Assembly (NCBI GenBank): GCA_022799175.1
Contig: JAAWNY010000004.1
Coordinates: 23,343 to 87,342 of the forward strand
Direction: 5' to 3'
DNA length: 64,000 nucleotides
Source of the DNA: Lachnospiraceae bacterium
GTDB lineage: Bacteria > Bacillota > Clostridia > Lachnospirales > Lachnospiraceae
A model generated the notes under the pieces. It was given only the letters and a program-made list of their open reading frames with translations. It made no database searches and had not been told where the DNA came from. This document shows, in pieces, positions 52,869-61,964 of the stretch (positions are counted from its first letter, which is position 1; each line of letters begins with the position of its first letter). A program made the translations under genes and the position numbers.

Positions 52869-54658
52869 GAAAACAGTGGATTTCAGCCGTAATAATGGTA
52901 ATAATTGGCAGGTGTATCTTTGCGATTTCTGATTTATATCAGCCTCAACCAATCATAGCACCTGTTTTTGAGACAGAAAGTTTCCCTATTCCCCAGTCTG
53001 TTTCGATCAATCCTCCTTTTGTGGAGGAAGAGATACCATCTATAGAAGAAAAGATAGAGGATACTTTTCATCCAACACCAGAAGAACTAAATTTGGCTCA
53101 TTTTTTCCCGGAAGGAGTAGATCAAAGCGACATTTCAAAAAGCTATGCCGGAAAGGCATTTATGGAACTGATGATGCAGGATACCGAATGGATGAATAAC
53201 ATTTATACTTATGCGGATATGACTCCAGAACAGTTTGCCGTCCAATCCGGTCATGCAAGAAGCCAAGTGATAGGTTCTTATAATCCAAAGGACGATTTAC
53301 AGGATCCCAATAATCCAGATACCTGGGTTATTCGTTCCTTTCGAAATATTCGTACTAATGTGACCGATGGAGATGGCAATCCGATCAGTGCATATTCTAA
53401 TGTAATGGAAATTATGTCTGTGGCCAATGTTTATACTTATTTTAAAGATGCTGAAGATTATAATTTGTTCTTGTCTCATGTCAAGCTACTTTGGGAAAAA
53501 TCCCATGCCTATTCCATCGATATGAGTGATATCTATTATTGCGAAGGATGTCTCAGTGAAGAGGATGAAAGAAAACGTTTAGAACAAGAAGCGGCAGCAG
53601 AAGAAGCGGCAATACAAGCTAATATTTTAGCAAATGAAGAAAATAAAAATGCAGAAAATGAGAGTTTAGAAGCTAATGAGAGCAAGTCGGAAGAAAATTT
53701 ATATCAAGAACAAGAGGAACCAGAAAGTGTATCTAGAGTAATAACGGCATCAGAAGGTGCAGAAATGAGAGAAGAATCGGAACCAGAAACCATATCTCCA
53801 GACAAAGAGACAAAAGCACAAATCCCAGAGACTATGATAGCTTCTCCATCAGAAGTAGAAGCTATCGAAACACAAGAAGCAGAGATTGTTGAAACACAAT
53901 CAGAAAGCGAATCGGATCCCCCATCTTTGGATGAACGATGTCCTGGACATATCGATTTACTGGTGAAAATGCGTATCCGGGGAATTAAAGAAAAGAATGG
54001 ACTTTTTCAAGTGGATCCTTATGGGAATCAAAAAGATAATTTTGAAGAAGATGGATGGCAAGGATGGACTCCAGAGAGGGTAGAAGCTGTCCATACTCTT
54101 GTAAGTCAGGATTGGTATCAAAAGTATGGGATAACCGTATCTACAATTTCCATGGGAAACCCATTATCGGAATCTGAAATTCAGGAGTTTATGGAACGTC
54201 TTCCTACGGATTTGTCACAGACTCGAAAAGATATCATTCGTTTTGCCCTTTCTTCTGTAGGGAAGGTTCCTTATTATTGGGGAGGTAAAGCAGCAGCGCC
54301 TAATTATTCCGGAAATGGTTTTGGCGTACTCATCACCCCAGATGATAAGGGAAGAATTCTAAAAGGATTGGATTGTTCCGGGTGGATCAACTGGGTGTAT
54401 TGGAGTGTAACAGGTAACCCTCTTCCCTATGAAAGTACATCCGGATTGGCATTGTGTGGAAAACCTGTTAATCGGAATCATTTGCAACCTGGCGACATTA
54501 TCATTCGCACGGGTGAAGATGCTCATGTGATTATGTTTTTAGAATGGGCAGAAGATGGAAAAATTCGTTGTATTCATGAAAGCAGTGGAAATGTCAATAA
54601 TGTGACAGTAAGTGTTCGTGATGCCAATTGGCCATACTACCGAAAACTGATTGACTAG
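52865..54658 (+). CDS. Secreted NlpC/P60-family cell-wall hydrolase
   Basis: A 597-residue protein with a hydrophobic N-terminal segment (WISAVIMVIIGRCIFAI) acting as signal or anchor, a middle region with a very Glu/Ala/Ser-rich linker (about residues 235-355), and a C-terminal NlpC/P60-like domain from about residue 455. The catalytic Cys504 is in GLDCSGW, a His is at 554 (GEDAHVIM) and a further polar His at 571. Such domains cut peptidoglycan peptide stems. The LCP gene follows directly. Start site: ATG overlapping the uORF stop. Confidence 0.83.
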   Translation: MRKQWISAVIMVIIGRCIFAISDLYQPQPIIAPVFETESFPIPQSVSINPPFVEEEIPSIEEKIEDTFHPTPEELNLAHFFPEGVDQSDISKSYAGKAFMELMMQDTEWMNNIYTYADMTPEQFAVQSGHARSQVIGSYNPKDDLQDPNNPDTWVIRSFRNIRTNVTDGDGNPISAYSNVMEIMSVANVYTYFKDAEDYNLFLSHVKLLWEKSHAYSIDMSDIYYCEGCLSEEDERKRLEQEAAAEEAAIQANILANEENKNAENESLEANESKSEENLYQEQEEPESVSRVITASEGAEMREESEPETISPDKETKAQIPETMIASPSEVEAIETQEAEIVETQSESESDPPSLDERCPGHIDLLVKMRIRGIKEKNGLFQVDPYGNQKDNFEEDGWQGWTPERVEAVHTLVSQDWYQKYGITVSTISMGNPLSESEIQEFMERLPTDLSQTRKDIIRFALSSVGKVPYYWGGKAAAPNYSGNGFGVLITPDDKGRILKGLDCSGWINWVYWSVTGNPLPYESTSGLALCGKPVNRNHLQPGDIIIRTGEDAHVIMFLEWAEDGKIRCIHESSGNVNNVTVSVRDANWPYYRKLID

Positions 54659-54679
54659 ATTTAAGAAAGGATTTTTATT

Positions 54680-56266
54680 ATGAGATACCAGAAAGATCCC
54701 TATGAAGACGAGATTGACCGGATGCGGGCCAGAAAAAAACATGGGGAACGGCGAAACACATCAAGAAAAAAGAATTTATCTTTTGATGATTTTGAGTTTA
54801 TTGAGGATCTGGATGAACTAGACTCTCGTCCGATTCATTCAAAAAAGAAATCATTGACAAAAAAACATAAACAACATAAAAGAAAGAAATGGTTTCTCTG
54901 GATTGTACTTTTGGCGATATTATTGACCGGTTATCTTTGTTGGAAACGTGCTCGTAATAATGGCTATTGGACAGTTGTCGTGTATGGTGTGGATTCTCGT
55001 GATGGTAATCTTAGTAAAGGTGCTCTGGCGGATGTCCAAATCCTCTGCAGCATTAACCGAAAAACAGGAGAAATTCGCCTGGCTTCCGTATTTCGTGATA
55101 CATATCTAAAAATTGATCCAGATGGGAATTATCATAAGATAAATGAAGCCTATTTCCGTGGTGGCAGAGAGCAAGCAGGAGAGGCATTAAAAGAAAATCT
55201 CGATCTGCATATTGAAGATTATGCTACTTTTAACTGGAAAGCAGTTGCAGATGCAATCAATATATTAGGAGGTATTGATCTAGAAATTACAGATCGGGAA
55301 TTTGCTTATATCAATTCCTTTATTACAGAAACCGTTAATTCAACCGGAGTCGGATCGGTACATTTAGAACATAGTGGAATGAATCATTTGGATGGCGTTC
55401 AAGCGGTTGCATATGCCCGTTTACGCTTAATGGATACAGATTTTAACCGTACAGAAAGGCAACGGAAAGTAATGGGGCTGGCAATGGAAAAAGCCAAACA
55501 TGCAGATTTCAATACTTTAAGAATCTTAATTGGAACTGTATTTCCGCAAATTTCTACCAGCATTGGGGTTGATGATTTGATGTTAATGGCAAAAGATGTA
55601 AAAAAATACTATATTGGACAGACAACAGGATTTCCATTTTCTCATACTGAGATGTTGATTGAAAAAAGGGATTGTGTAGTTCCGACAACACTGGAAAGTA
55701 ATGTAATCCAGTTGCATGAATTTCTATATGATGATACCCAGTTTTCACCTTCTGGAGTAGTGAAGAATATAAGTGCGCATATTGCGAAAGTCAGTGGCAT
55801 TGACACTCCAGGTAAAGATACCGAAACTGGTAAAAATGTAGGTGCAGAGGGAAACAATGGGGATGGCATTTCACAGAATAATCCCCCAGAAACATCAATA
55901 GCCGAACCGATGCCTTCAGAGACCGAGCCAGCTGAGCCGAATGCACAAGAACCATCAAGTAATGAATCGACTACGGATATAGCAGATACAGAGGCTGATG
56001 CAACCAGTGAAGAACCCACAAATATTGAGTTGGAATCGTCGTCGGAGACAATTACAGAATCTCAACCAGTACAAGAACTTCCAACAACATCTGCTCAAAT
56101 TCCGGAAAATCCTACGCAAGGTCCAGTATCCGCACCTGGTAGTTCGGATATGCCAAATGAACAAGGCCCCGGTATCCGTGGTCCAGGAGAGTCGGATAAC
56201 GAATATAACAGTACATTGGAAGCACCTGGTCAGGGAAATGGTCCAGTTAGTGGTCCTGGAGCTTGA
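54680..56266 (+). CDS. LytR-CpsA-Psr (LCP) family protein
   Basis: A 528-residue protein: a charged cytoplasmic N-terminus of about 70 residues, one membrane helix (WFLWIVLLAILLTGYLCW), the LCP catalytic domain (VYGVDSRDGNLSKG, ASVFRDTYLKI, ADAINILGGIDLEITD, AYARLRLMDTDFNRTERQ) and a long Pro/Ser/Glu/Gly-rich tail after about residue 370. LCP enzymes attach anionic glycopolymers to the wall. The low-complexity tail is unusual in length. It sits after the NlpC/P60 gene with 21 bases between. Confidence 0.9.
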   Translation: MRYQKDPYEDEIDRMRARKKHGERRNTSRKKNLSFDDFEFIEDLDELDSRPIHSKKKSLTKKHKQHKRKKWFLWIVLLAILLTGYLCWKRARNNGYWTVVVYGVDSRDGNLSKGALADVQILCSINRKTGEIRLASVFRDTYLKIDPDGNYHKINEAYFRGGREQAGEALKENLDLHIEDYATFNWKAVADAINILGGIDLEITDREFAYINSFITETVNSTGVGSVHLEHSGMNHLDGVQAVAYARLRLMDTDFNRTERQRKVMGLAMEKAKHADFNTLRILIGTVFPQISTSIGVDDLMLMAKDVKKYYIGQTTGFPFSHTEMLIEKRDCVVPTTLESNVIQLHEFLYDDTQFSPSGVVKNISAHIAKVSGIDTPGKDTETGKNVGAEGNNGDGISQNNPPETSIAEPMPSETEPAEPNAQEPSSNESTTDIADTEADATSEEPTNIELESSSETITESQPVQELPTTSAQIPENPTQGPVSAPGSSDMPNEQGPGIRGPGESDNEYNSTLEAPGQGNGPVSGPGA

Positions 56267-56285
56267 ACGAAGAGAGTTATCATTA

Positions 56286-56351
56286 AGAGTAGTGCTTACA
56301 ACTATTCGTTAAACTATTGTTTCGCGAATAGTTGTAAACATTAAATACTCT
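56286..56351. other. Large hairpin after the LCP gene
   Basis: TTACAACTATTCG and CGAATAGTTGTAA form a perfect 13-bp stem around a 16-base loop; an outer AGAGTA/TACTCT pair encloses it. The T-rich sequence that follows is broken by C, so it may be an imperfect terminator or a regulatory structure for the TtcA-like gene. Confidence 0.55.
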
Positions 56352-56420
56352 TTCTATCTCTCTTTTATTCAAAATCCTTTCCATCTTTAATTTCTCAATT
56401 TTCAGATAGGAAAATAAATC

Positions 56421-57176
56421 ATGAAACTTCAACGTCTTTACAGTTTAACAAGAAAAGCTATCGACTCCTATCAAATGATTGATGATGGGGATCATATTGC
56501 TATTGGAATTTCTGGAGGAAAAGATAGCCTTACACTGTTATATGCTTTGCATGGCTTAATGCAGTTTTATCCAAAGAAATTTACTTTAAGCGCAATTACT
56601 ATAGATTTAGGTTTAGGAAATTTTGATTTATCATCGATTTCCCGTTTATGTCAAGATTTTGCAATTCCTTATCAGATTATTCATACAGACATTGGCAAAA
56701 TTCTGTTTCAAGAACGTCAGGAAACAAATCCTTGCTCTTTATGTGCAAAACTTCGTAAGGGAGCTTTTAATAAGGCGGCTAGCAACCTTGGCTGTAATAA
56801 AGTAGCCTATGCTCATCATCGAGAAGATTTGATTGAAACTATGTTATTGTCTTTGATTTATGAGGGACGTTTCTATGCTTTTTCTCCTTATACTTATTTA
56901 GATCGTATCCAATTGGCTGTGATTCGTCCTATGATGTTGATTCCTGAGGCAGATATCATAGGATTTCAAAATAAATATCATCTTCCCGTATGTAAAAATC
57001 CATGTCCGATAGATGGTCATACAAAACGGGAATATGTTAAAAAATTATCAACTATTTTAGAGAAAGAAAATCCTGGAGTAAAAAAACGCTTATTTCATGC
57101 AATTACAACAGGAAATATTCCTGGATGGGTGCCGTGCTCTCCTGCTGTTGATTTGGAAGGCGATGTTAATAGCTAA
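56421..57176 (+). CDS. TtcA-family tRNA thiolation enzyme
   Basis: A 251-residue ATP pyrophosphatase-type enzyme. PP-loop SGGKDS at residues 31-36, Cys105 and Cys108 (NPCSLC) and Cys195 (KNPCPIDG) are the cluster or sulfur-carrying cysteines. It should activate and thiolate a cytidine or uridine in tRNA. RBS: AGGAAAA before the ATG. Base composition by eye is more AT-rich than for the 20-40 kb region. Confidence 0.87.
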   Translation: MKLQRLYSLTRKAIDSYQMIDDGDHIAIGISGGKDSLTLLYALHGLMQFYPKKFTLSAITIDLGLGNFDLSSISRLCQDFAIPYQIIHTDIGKILFQERQETNPCSLCAKLRKGAFNKAASNLGCNKVAYAHHREDLIETMLLSLIYEGRFYAFSPYTYLDRIQLAVIRPMMLIPEADIIGFQNKYHLPVCKNPCPIDGHTKREYVKKLSTILEKENPGVKKRLFHAITTGNIPGWVPCSPAVDLEGDVNS

Positions 57177-57263
57177 AATTATTTTCAGTGGGTAAAAGAA
57201 TATATCTCTTTGTCCGCTGTAGATACCCTTTGTTTACGAAGAGAATAAAAGGAGGACAATAAA

Positions 57264-58316
57264 GTGAGTCAATTAGCCTATCATGAACAAAAAGATATAG
57301 AAAATATAAAAAAATTACGTTTTTTGATTAAGGAACTCCCACCCTTTTGTGTTGACTTTTTCCGGGGAATTGAGCCTCGGACATCTTCAAGAACGCGAAT
57401 CGCTTATGCTTATGATTTACATGTGTTTTTCGATTTTTTAACTCTGGAAAATCCAGTTTTTCGAAACCTAGATCGAACATCCATTCGTCTTGACTTGATG
57501 GAACAACTTACTGTGAATGATCTGGAAGAATATATGGAATTTCTGAAATATCGTTTTAATGGAAAAAATCAAGAGGTGATCAATAAAGAACGGGGAATTA
57601 TGAGGAAAGTCTCTTCTTTGAAAAGTTTTTACAATTATTTCTATCGCAATGAAAAAATCCAGAATAATCCAGCATCACTCATACAAATGCCAAAGCTTCA
57701 CGAGAAAGAGATTATACGTTTGGATGTAGATGAAGTTGCGCTTCTTTTGGATGAAGTTGAGATGGGTGAAAATCTTACAGATAAGCAAAAATCATTTCAT
57801 AATAAAACCAAGATACGTGATCTAGCACTTTTAACGCTTCTACTTGGTACGGGTATTCGTGTATCGGAATGTGTCGGTCTGGACATTGAGGATGTGGATT
57901 TAAAGAATGGCGGCATTCATATTCACCGAAAAGGAGGAAAGGAAGTGACTGTTTATTTTGGCATTGAGGTAGAAGATGCATTACAAGATTATCTAGATGA
58001 ACGCTTTGGCATTGATGCTATGCCAGGAAGTGAAAGGGCATTATTCTTGTCATTACAACGAAAACGAATCCATGTACGAAGTGTGGAAAACCTAGTAAAA
58101 AAGTATGCCAAAATTGTCACGCCATTAAAAAAAATCACTCCTCATAAACTTCGAAGTACTTATGGAACGAATCTGTACCGGGAAACCGGCGACATCTATC
58201 TAGTAGCCGATGTATTGGGTCATTCTGATGTCAATACGACCAAAAAACATTATGCTGCTCTGGAGGATGAACGCCGCCGTAGTGCCCGGAATGCTGTACG
58301 TCTGAGAGAAAAATAG
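57264..58316 (+). CDS. Xer-type tyrosine recombinase
   Basis: A 350-residue protein with an N-terminal SAM-like core-binding domain and a C-terminal catalytic domain. Active-site residues: Arg199 (TGIRVSE), Lys223 (HRKGGKE), His294 and Arg297 (HKLRSTY), His320 (LGHSDV) and Tyr330 (KHYAALE). The GTG start follows AAAGGAGG. The N-terminus is longer than in XerC/XerD. It lies between a TtcA-like gene and the SOS pair; no attachment site or integrated element was seen, so it is probably chromosomal, not phage. Confidence 0.86.
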   Translation: MSQLAYHEQKDIENIKKLRFLIKELPPFCVDFFRGIEPRTSSRTRIAYAYDLHVFFDFLTLENPVFRNLDRTSIRLDLMEQLTVNDLEEYMEFLKYRFNGKNQEVINKERGIMRKVSSLKSFYNYFYRNEKIQNNPASLIQMPKLHEKEIIRLDVDEVALLLDEVEMGENLTDKQKSFHNKTKIRDLALLTLLLGTGIRVSECVGLDIEDVDLKNGGIHIHRKGGKEVTVYFGIEVEDALQDYLDERFGIDAMPGSERALFLSLQRKRIHVRSVENLVKKYAKIVTPLKKITPHKLRSTYGTNLYRETGDIYLVADVLGHSDVNTTKKHYAALEDERRRSARNAVRLREK

Positions 58317-58322
58317 TAGAGA

Positions 58323-58766
58323 TCATTCTGCAAGGTATACAATTGTCAAATACTCACCAGAATGTACTTGCTCGCTTGGCAGTCGATTCATTCGCTTTAG
58401 TTCTTCTACATATTCGGCTGCCGTATAATTGGCTTTTTCTGCATAACGGTTGGCTATCTTCCAAAGGTTGTCTCCAGGCTCTAATTGAATACTTGTGTAA
58501 TATCGTTGGAGCTCATGATCGCTCTCTTCTTTGGCATAGGCATCAAAAAGAGTACGTCCAAAGAACCCTGAAAAAAAGGCCACTGCCATTAATAGTGCCA
58601 TCGCAATCTTATGGAGTTTTTTGCGTCGGGCCCGCCGCTCCATAGCAACATACAGGATTCGGCGGCCTGCAATACGCTTATTTATATGAAGACTGCTCTT
58701 CTCCTGCCAATCATTCTGCAACTTTTGATGTTGATTCGCAACTACTCTTCTCTGACTCATTCCCAT
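58323..58766 (-). CDS. LysM protein, YneA-like cell division suppressor
   Basis: A protein of about 147 residues with a basic cytoplasmic N-terminus, one membrane helix (IAMALLMAVAFFSGFFG) and a C-terminal LysM domain beginning IQLEPGDNLWKIANRYA. It is divergent from lexA and shares a region with four LexA boxes, as for yneA in Bacillus. It should delay division after DNA damage. AAAGGGGG stands seven bases before the ATG at 58766; other ATG codons nearby are possible. Confidence 0.82.
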   Translation of the reverse strand: MGMSQRRVVANQHQKLQNDWQEKSSLHINKRIAGRRILYVAMERRARRKKLHKIAMALLMAVAFFSGFFGRTLFDAYAKEESDHELQRYYTSIQLEPGDNLWKIANRYAEKANYTAAEYVEELKRMNRLPSEQVHSGEYLTIVYLAE

Positions 58767-58814
58767 CATCATACCCCCTTTACGCGCCATTATTTTTAAG
58801 CAAACGACAATTTA

Positions 58815-58828
58815 CAAACATGTGTTTG
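58815..58828. promoter_or_regulatory. LexA box A
   Basis: CAAACATGTGTTTG: one mismatch from CGAAC-N4-GTTYG. It lies downstream of the yneA-like transcription start. Confidence 0.65.
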
Positions 58829-58842
58829 TTCTTTGTGAACAT

Positions 58843-58871
58843 ATTATAATATCCGAACGTTTGTTTGTCAA
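58843..58871 (-). promoter_or_regulatory. SigmaA promoter of the yneA-like gene
   Basis: Both hexamers are perfect on the minus strand: TTGACA (plus 58866-58871), 17 bases, TATAAT (plus 58843-58848). LexA box B overlaps the spacer and -35 edge. Confidence 0.75.
58854..58867. promoter_or_regulatory. LexA box B
   Basis: CGAACGTTTGTTTG matches CGAAC-N4-GTTYG fully. Occupancy would block the yneA-like promoter. Confidence 0.8.
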
Positions 58872-58888
58872 TATTTTTCGAAAAATTC

Positions 58889-58902
58889 CGAACAAAAGTT
58901 TG
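58889..58902. promoter_or_regulatory. LexA box C
   Basis: CGAACAAAAGTTTG matches CGAAC-N4-GTTYG fully. It overlaps the likely -35 of lexA. Confidence 0.85.
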
Positions 58903-58928
58903 CTTTTTTCTCGAACATATGTTAGTAT
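58900..58928 (+). promoter_or_regulatory. Likely promoter of lexA
   Basis: TTGCTT at 58900-58905 and TAGTAT at 58923-58928 with 17-base spacing; TATAGT at 58926-58931 is an alternative -10. Boxes C and D overlap both hexamers. Confidence 0.4.
58912..58925. promoter_or_regulatory. LexA box D
   Basis: CGAACATATGTTAG: one mismatch from CGAAC-N4-GTTYG. It overlaps the lexA -10. Confidence 0.7.
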
Positions 58929-58973
58929 AGTATCAGAATAAAATCTTTAAGTATAAATTCCGGGAGGAAAAAT

Positions 58974-59588
58974 ATGAGCCAGGGAAAGATTACATCCAAA
59001 CAGCAGGAAATATTACAATATATTAAAGATATGATTTTAAGAAAAGGATATCCACCAACAGTGAGAGAAATTTGTGAAGCTGTCCATTTAAAGTCCACCT
59101 CTTCGGTACATTCTCATTTAGAGACGCTAGAGAGGAATGGCTATATTCGTCGAGATCCGACAAAACCGAGAGCCATGGAAATTTTGGATGACACCTTTGG
59201 TTTGACTCGCCGCGAAATGGTACAGGTTCCGGTTATTGGTACGGTTGCTGCCGGACAACCGATTTTGGCGGAAGAAAATATTGAAGATTATTTTCCAATA
59301 CCTGCCAATATGCTTCCCAATTCTCAGACATTTATGCTTCGGGTAAAGGGAAGCAGTATGATAAATGCTGGAATTCTAGAAGATGATTATGTGATTGTTG
59401 AGCAGACATCTTCTGCTAGCAATGGTGATATTATAGTGGCTTTGATTGATGATTCTGCTACGGTAAAGCGTTTTTATAAAGAAGACAGACAATATCGTTT
59501 ACAACCGGAGAATGATACGATGGAACCGATTATTGTTTCAGAAATGAATGTTTTAGGCAAAGTGGTAGGATTATTTCGACGGATGTAG
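58974..59588 (+). CDS. lexA: SOS repressor LexA
   Basis: A 204-residue repressor with winged-helix N-terminus ([24 protein letters not shown]) and peptidase C-terminus. Self-cleavage site Ala93-Gly94 (VAAGQP), catalytic Ser128 (GSSM) and Lys165 (ATVKRF). It represses SOS genes until RecA filaments stimulate cleavage. GGGAGGAAAAAT leads to the ATG. Its own promoter holds LexA boxes, giving autoregulation. Confidence 0.97.
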   Translation: MSQGKITSKQQEILQYIKDMILRKGYPPTVREICEAVHLKSTSSVHSHLETLERNGYIRRDPTKPRAMEILDDTFGLTRREMVQVPVIGTVAAGQPILAEENIEDYFPIPANMLPNSQTFMLRVKGSSMINAGILEDDYVIVEQTSSASNGDIIVALIDDSATVKRFYKEDRQYRLQPENDTMEPIIVSEMNVLGKVVGLFRRM

Positions 59589-59669
59589 TTCTTGTTTAAG
59601 CGGATGGATGACAGACGGGTTGATTACGATTTCTTAGTTTGTCTGTTAAACAATAGGTAAAACAACATA

Positions 59670-59703
59670 GGCGGTTTTGCATCAAAAATATAGCAGAACC
59701 GCC
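59670..59703. terminator. Hairpin between convergent lexA and kinase-like genes
   Basis: GGCGGTTTTGC pairs with GCAGAACCGCC (one G-U). It has no clean T-run on either side but sits tail-to-tail between two genes, so it is a probable bidirectional terminator. Confidence 0.55.
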
Positions 59704-59733
59704 TGTCATATCTCTTATTCTGTTTTTAATGTT

Positions 59734-60387
59734 TTATCTTTTGTTTTTCTTTTCTATCCAATTTTGTTTTACTTTTGTTAATTCGAGAATCATGTCAACA
59801 GCCCCCTCGATTCCTATAGTACTACTGTTAATACATAAGTCATAGCTTCGGGAGTCTCCCCATTTTTTACTGGAATAATAATTATAATAACTGGCTCGTT
59901 TTTTGTCAGTTTTTACCATGATGTCTTTTGCTTTAGACGGATCTACCTTATAAAGTTCGCTCAGATAAGCAATTTTCTCTTCATCATTGCCAGTGATAAA
60001 CACATTGACAACATTTGGATATTCAGCCAAAGCATAATCAGCACAACGGCCGACTATCACACAAGATTCTTCATCAGCCAGCTTTTTGATTGTATCAAAC
60101 TGTGCCAAAAATATTTTGTGGTTCAATGGCATATCTAAATAAGCCGAGTTAGAATATCCCATAGAATAGGTATCCATCACCAATGAATAGAGAAAACTGC
60201 TGGTAGGTTTTTCATCATGAGTTTCAAAGAGCTCTTCACATAGACCACTATTTTTGGCAGCCAAAGTAAGTAATTCTTTATCATAACATTTAATTCCCAG
60301 CCGTTCGGCAATCGTTTCTCCAATTTTTTTACCACCACTGCCACATTGTCTTCCGATTGTAATTACTAAATTCCCCTTCATAGACAT
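59734..60387 (-). CDS. Cytidylate kinase-like family protein
   Basis: A 217-residue P-loop protein of the cytidylate-kinase-like group (PF13189). The P-loop-like start is ITIGRQCGSGGKKIGE, then VIVGRCADYAL and the helical NDEEKIAYLSELYKVD part. These proteins are related to CMP kinase but are shorter on key CMP contacts; the substrate is not clear. AAAGGAG precedes the ATG. Confidence 0.85.
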   Translation of the reverse strand: MSMKGNLVITIGRQCGSGGKKIGETIAERLGIKCYDKELLTLAAKNSGLCEELFETHDEKPTSSFLYSLVMDTYSMGYSNSAYLDMPLNHKIFLAQFDTIKKLADEESCVIVGRCADYALAEYPNVVNVFITGNDEEKIAYLSELYKVDPSKAKDIMVKTDKKRASYYNYYSSKKWGDSRSYDLCINSSTIGIEGAVDMILELTKVKQNWIEKKNKR

Positions 60388-60489
60388 TCCTTCTCCTTTC
60401 AGTAATTCTTGATGGAAAAATATTTATCAGCTACTAGTATTATACACTAAAATTTCTGAAAAGTATATAAATATAGGCAAAAAATCTAT

Positions 60490-61401
60490 CTATTTTAGAG
60501 AAAACTTCTCTAATAATTCCACAAAATATTCAGGAAGTGGTGCCTGGATTTCTAAATATTCACCTGTGCGAGGATGAGAAATACCTAAAACCCCTGCATG
60601 CAAGGTCTGTCCCTGAAGCTTTGGGAAAGGACATTTTGCAGGTCCATAAACCGTGTCACCAAGAAGTGGATGACCAATGGAAGCCATGTGAACCCGAATT
60701 TGATGCGTACGTCCCGTTTCTAGATGACATTCCACATAAGTATAACGATCAAAATTCTGAAGAACATGATAATGCGTGATTGCCGATTTTCCATTCTTAG
60801 AATTAATGCTCATCTTTTTTCGATCCACCGGATGACGACCAATAGGCGCATTTATAGTACCATTCTCCTCTTGTATCCGCCCATGAACAATAGCATAATA
60901 GATTCTGGTAATTGAATGAGCCTTTAACTGTTCTGCAATTGCATTATGTGCAATATCATTTTTACAGGCAACTAAAACTCCGGTAGTATCTCGATCAATA
61001 CGATGTACGATGCCAGGACGTAAAATACCATTAATTCCCGAGAGATCACAGCAGTGAGCCAATAATGCATTGACTAAAGTTCCGGAAGCATGTCCTGCAG
61101 CCGGATGAACCACCATTCCCTTTGGTTTATTAACCATGATGATATCTTCATCTTCATAAAGAATATCCAACATCATGGTTTCTGGCAGAATCTCTGGTTC
61201 TACTGCTTCTGGCACTTCCAATAGAATGTGCTCTCCCTTTGTTACTTTATAATTGCTTTTAACGATTCTTCCGTCAACCGATACTCCTCCATCTTTTAGA
61301 AGTTTTTGAAGATACGAACGAGAAAACTCAGAACAACAATCACTCAGATAACGATCAATTCGAATTCCACTACAATTTTCTACAATGATATGCCGTATCA
61401 C
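60490..61401 (-). CDS. rluD: RluD-type 23S rRNA pseudouridine synthase
   Basis: A 303-residue enzyme with S4 domain (IRIDRYLSDCC) and the catalytic Asp in VHRIDRDTTGVLVACK, and RTHQIRVHMASIGHPLLGD. RluD modifies helix 69 uridines in 23S rRNA. It starts with GTG, overlaps the lspA stop by four bases and has AAGGAGG upstream. The lspA-rluD order is common in Firmicutes. Confidence 0.92.
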   Translation of the reverse strand: MIRHIIVENCSGIRIDRYLSDCCSEFSRSYLQKLLKDGGVSVDGRIVKSNYKVTKGEHILLEVPEAVEPEILPETMMLDILYEDEDIIMVNKPKGMVVHPAAGHASGTLVNALLAHCCDLSGINGILRPGIVHRIDRDTTGVLVACKNDIAHNAIAEQLKAHSITRIYYAIVHGRIQEENGTINAPIGRHPVDRKKMSINSKNGKSAITHYHVLQNFDRYTYVECHLETGRTHQIRVHMASIGHPLLGDTVYGPAKCPFPKLQGQTLHAGVLGISHPRTGEYLEIQAPLPEYFVELLEKFSLK

Positions 61402-61964
61402 ATTGTATTTCCTCCTTGATCTGGATTCGATTTGGGAAAGAATTTGAATATTTCCAAATCTTCCTCTGTATAAAAGAATAGCATTAGCAATAAAAGGGCG
61501 AATGTAGCTGTGGTAACATAGATATCAGCTACATTAAAAATCGGAAAGTTAATCAATCGAAAATATAGAAAATCAACAACATAACCTTGTATGATCCGAT
61601 CTACCATATTGCCGGCAGCGCCTGCAGTGATCAAAATAATACAAAATCCCAGCCAACAATAATGAGAATCTCTCCAGGAAGGCAAATGCCACATGATATA
61701 AGCAGCAAATATCAAAACCACAATTCCAATAATGAAAAAGAAAAACTGCTTTCCCTGAAGAATACCGAAAGCAGCTCCTCGGTTCTCAGAATATAAAAAT
61801 TCAAAGACTCCTTCCCAGAGAATCAATGGTTTTTTTCCTTTTAAATGATTGATTGCCAGATATTTTGTATACTGATCCAGCAATATCAAGAACCAGGAAA
61901 CCACTGCCCAAATGATTAGATTTATAATTTTATTTTGATAACTCTTTTTCCCCAGTTTATTCAT
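61398..61964 (-). CDS. lspA: Lipoprotein signal peptidase
   Basis: A 188-residue membrane aspartic protease with four helices. The catalytic Asp residues are in GNMVDRIIQGYVVDF and FNVADIYVTT. It cleaves signal peptides of lipidated prolipoproteins. The tail after the last helix is hydrophilic (YTEEDLEIFKFFPKSN). The start overlaps aroB by eight bases. Confidence 0.95.
   Translation of the reverse strand: MNKLGKKSYQNKIINLIIWAVVSWFLILLDQYTKYLAINHLKGKKPLILWEGVFEFLYSENRGAAFGILQGKQFFFFIIGIVVLIFAAYIMWHLPSWRDSHYCWLGFCIILITAGAAGNMVDRIIQGYVVDFLYFRLINFPIFNVADIYVTTATFALLLLMLFFYTEEDLEIFKFFPKSNPDQGGNTM

Noticed and set aside
53297..53479. Small minus-strand open frames within coding regions
   Set aside because: They mirror the codon pattern of the real genes and lack start signals.
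57264..58316. Prophage or integrative element marked by the tyrosine recombinase
   Set aside because: Flanking genes are housekeeping and no attachment repeats, phage or conjugation genes are visible.
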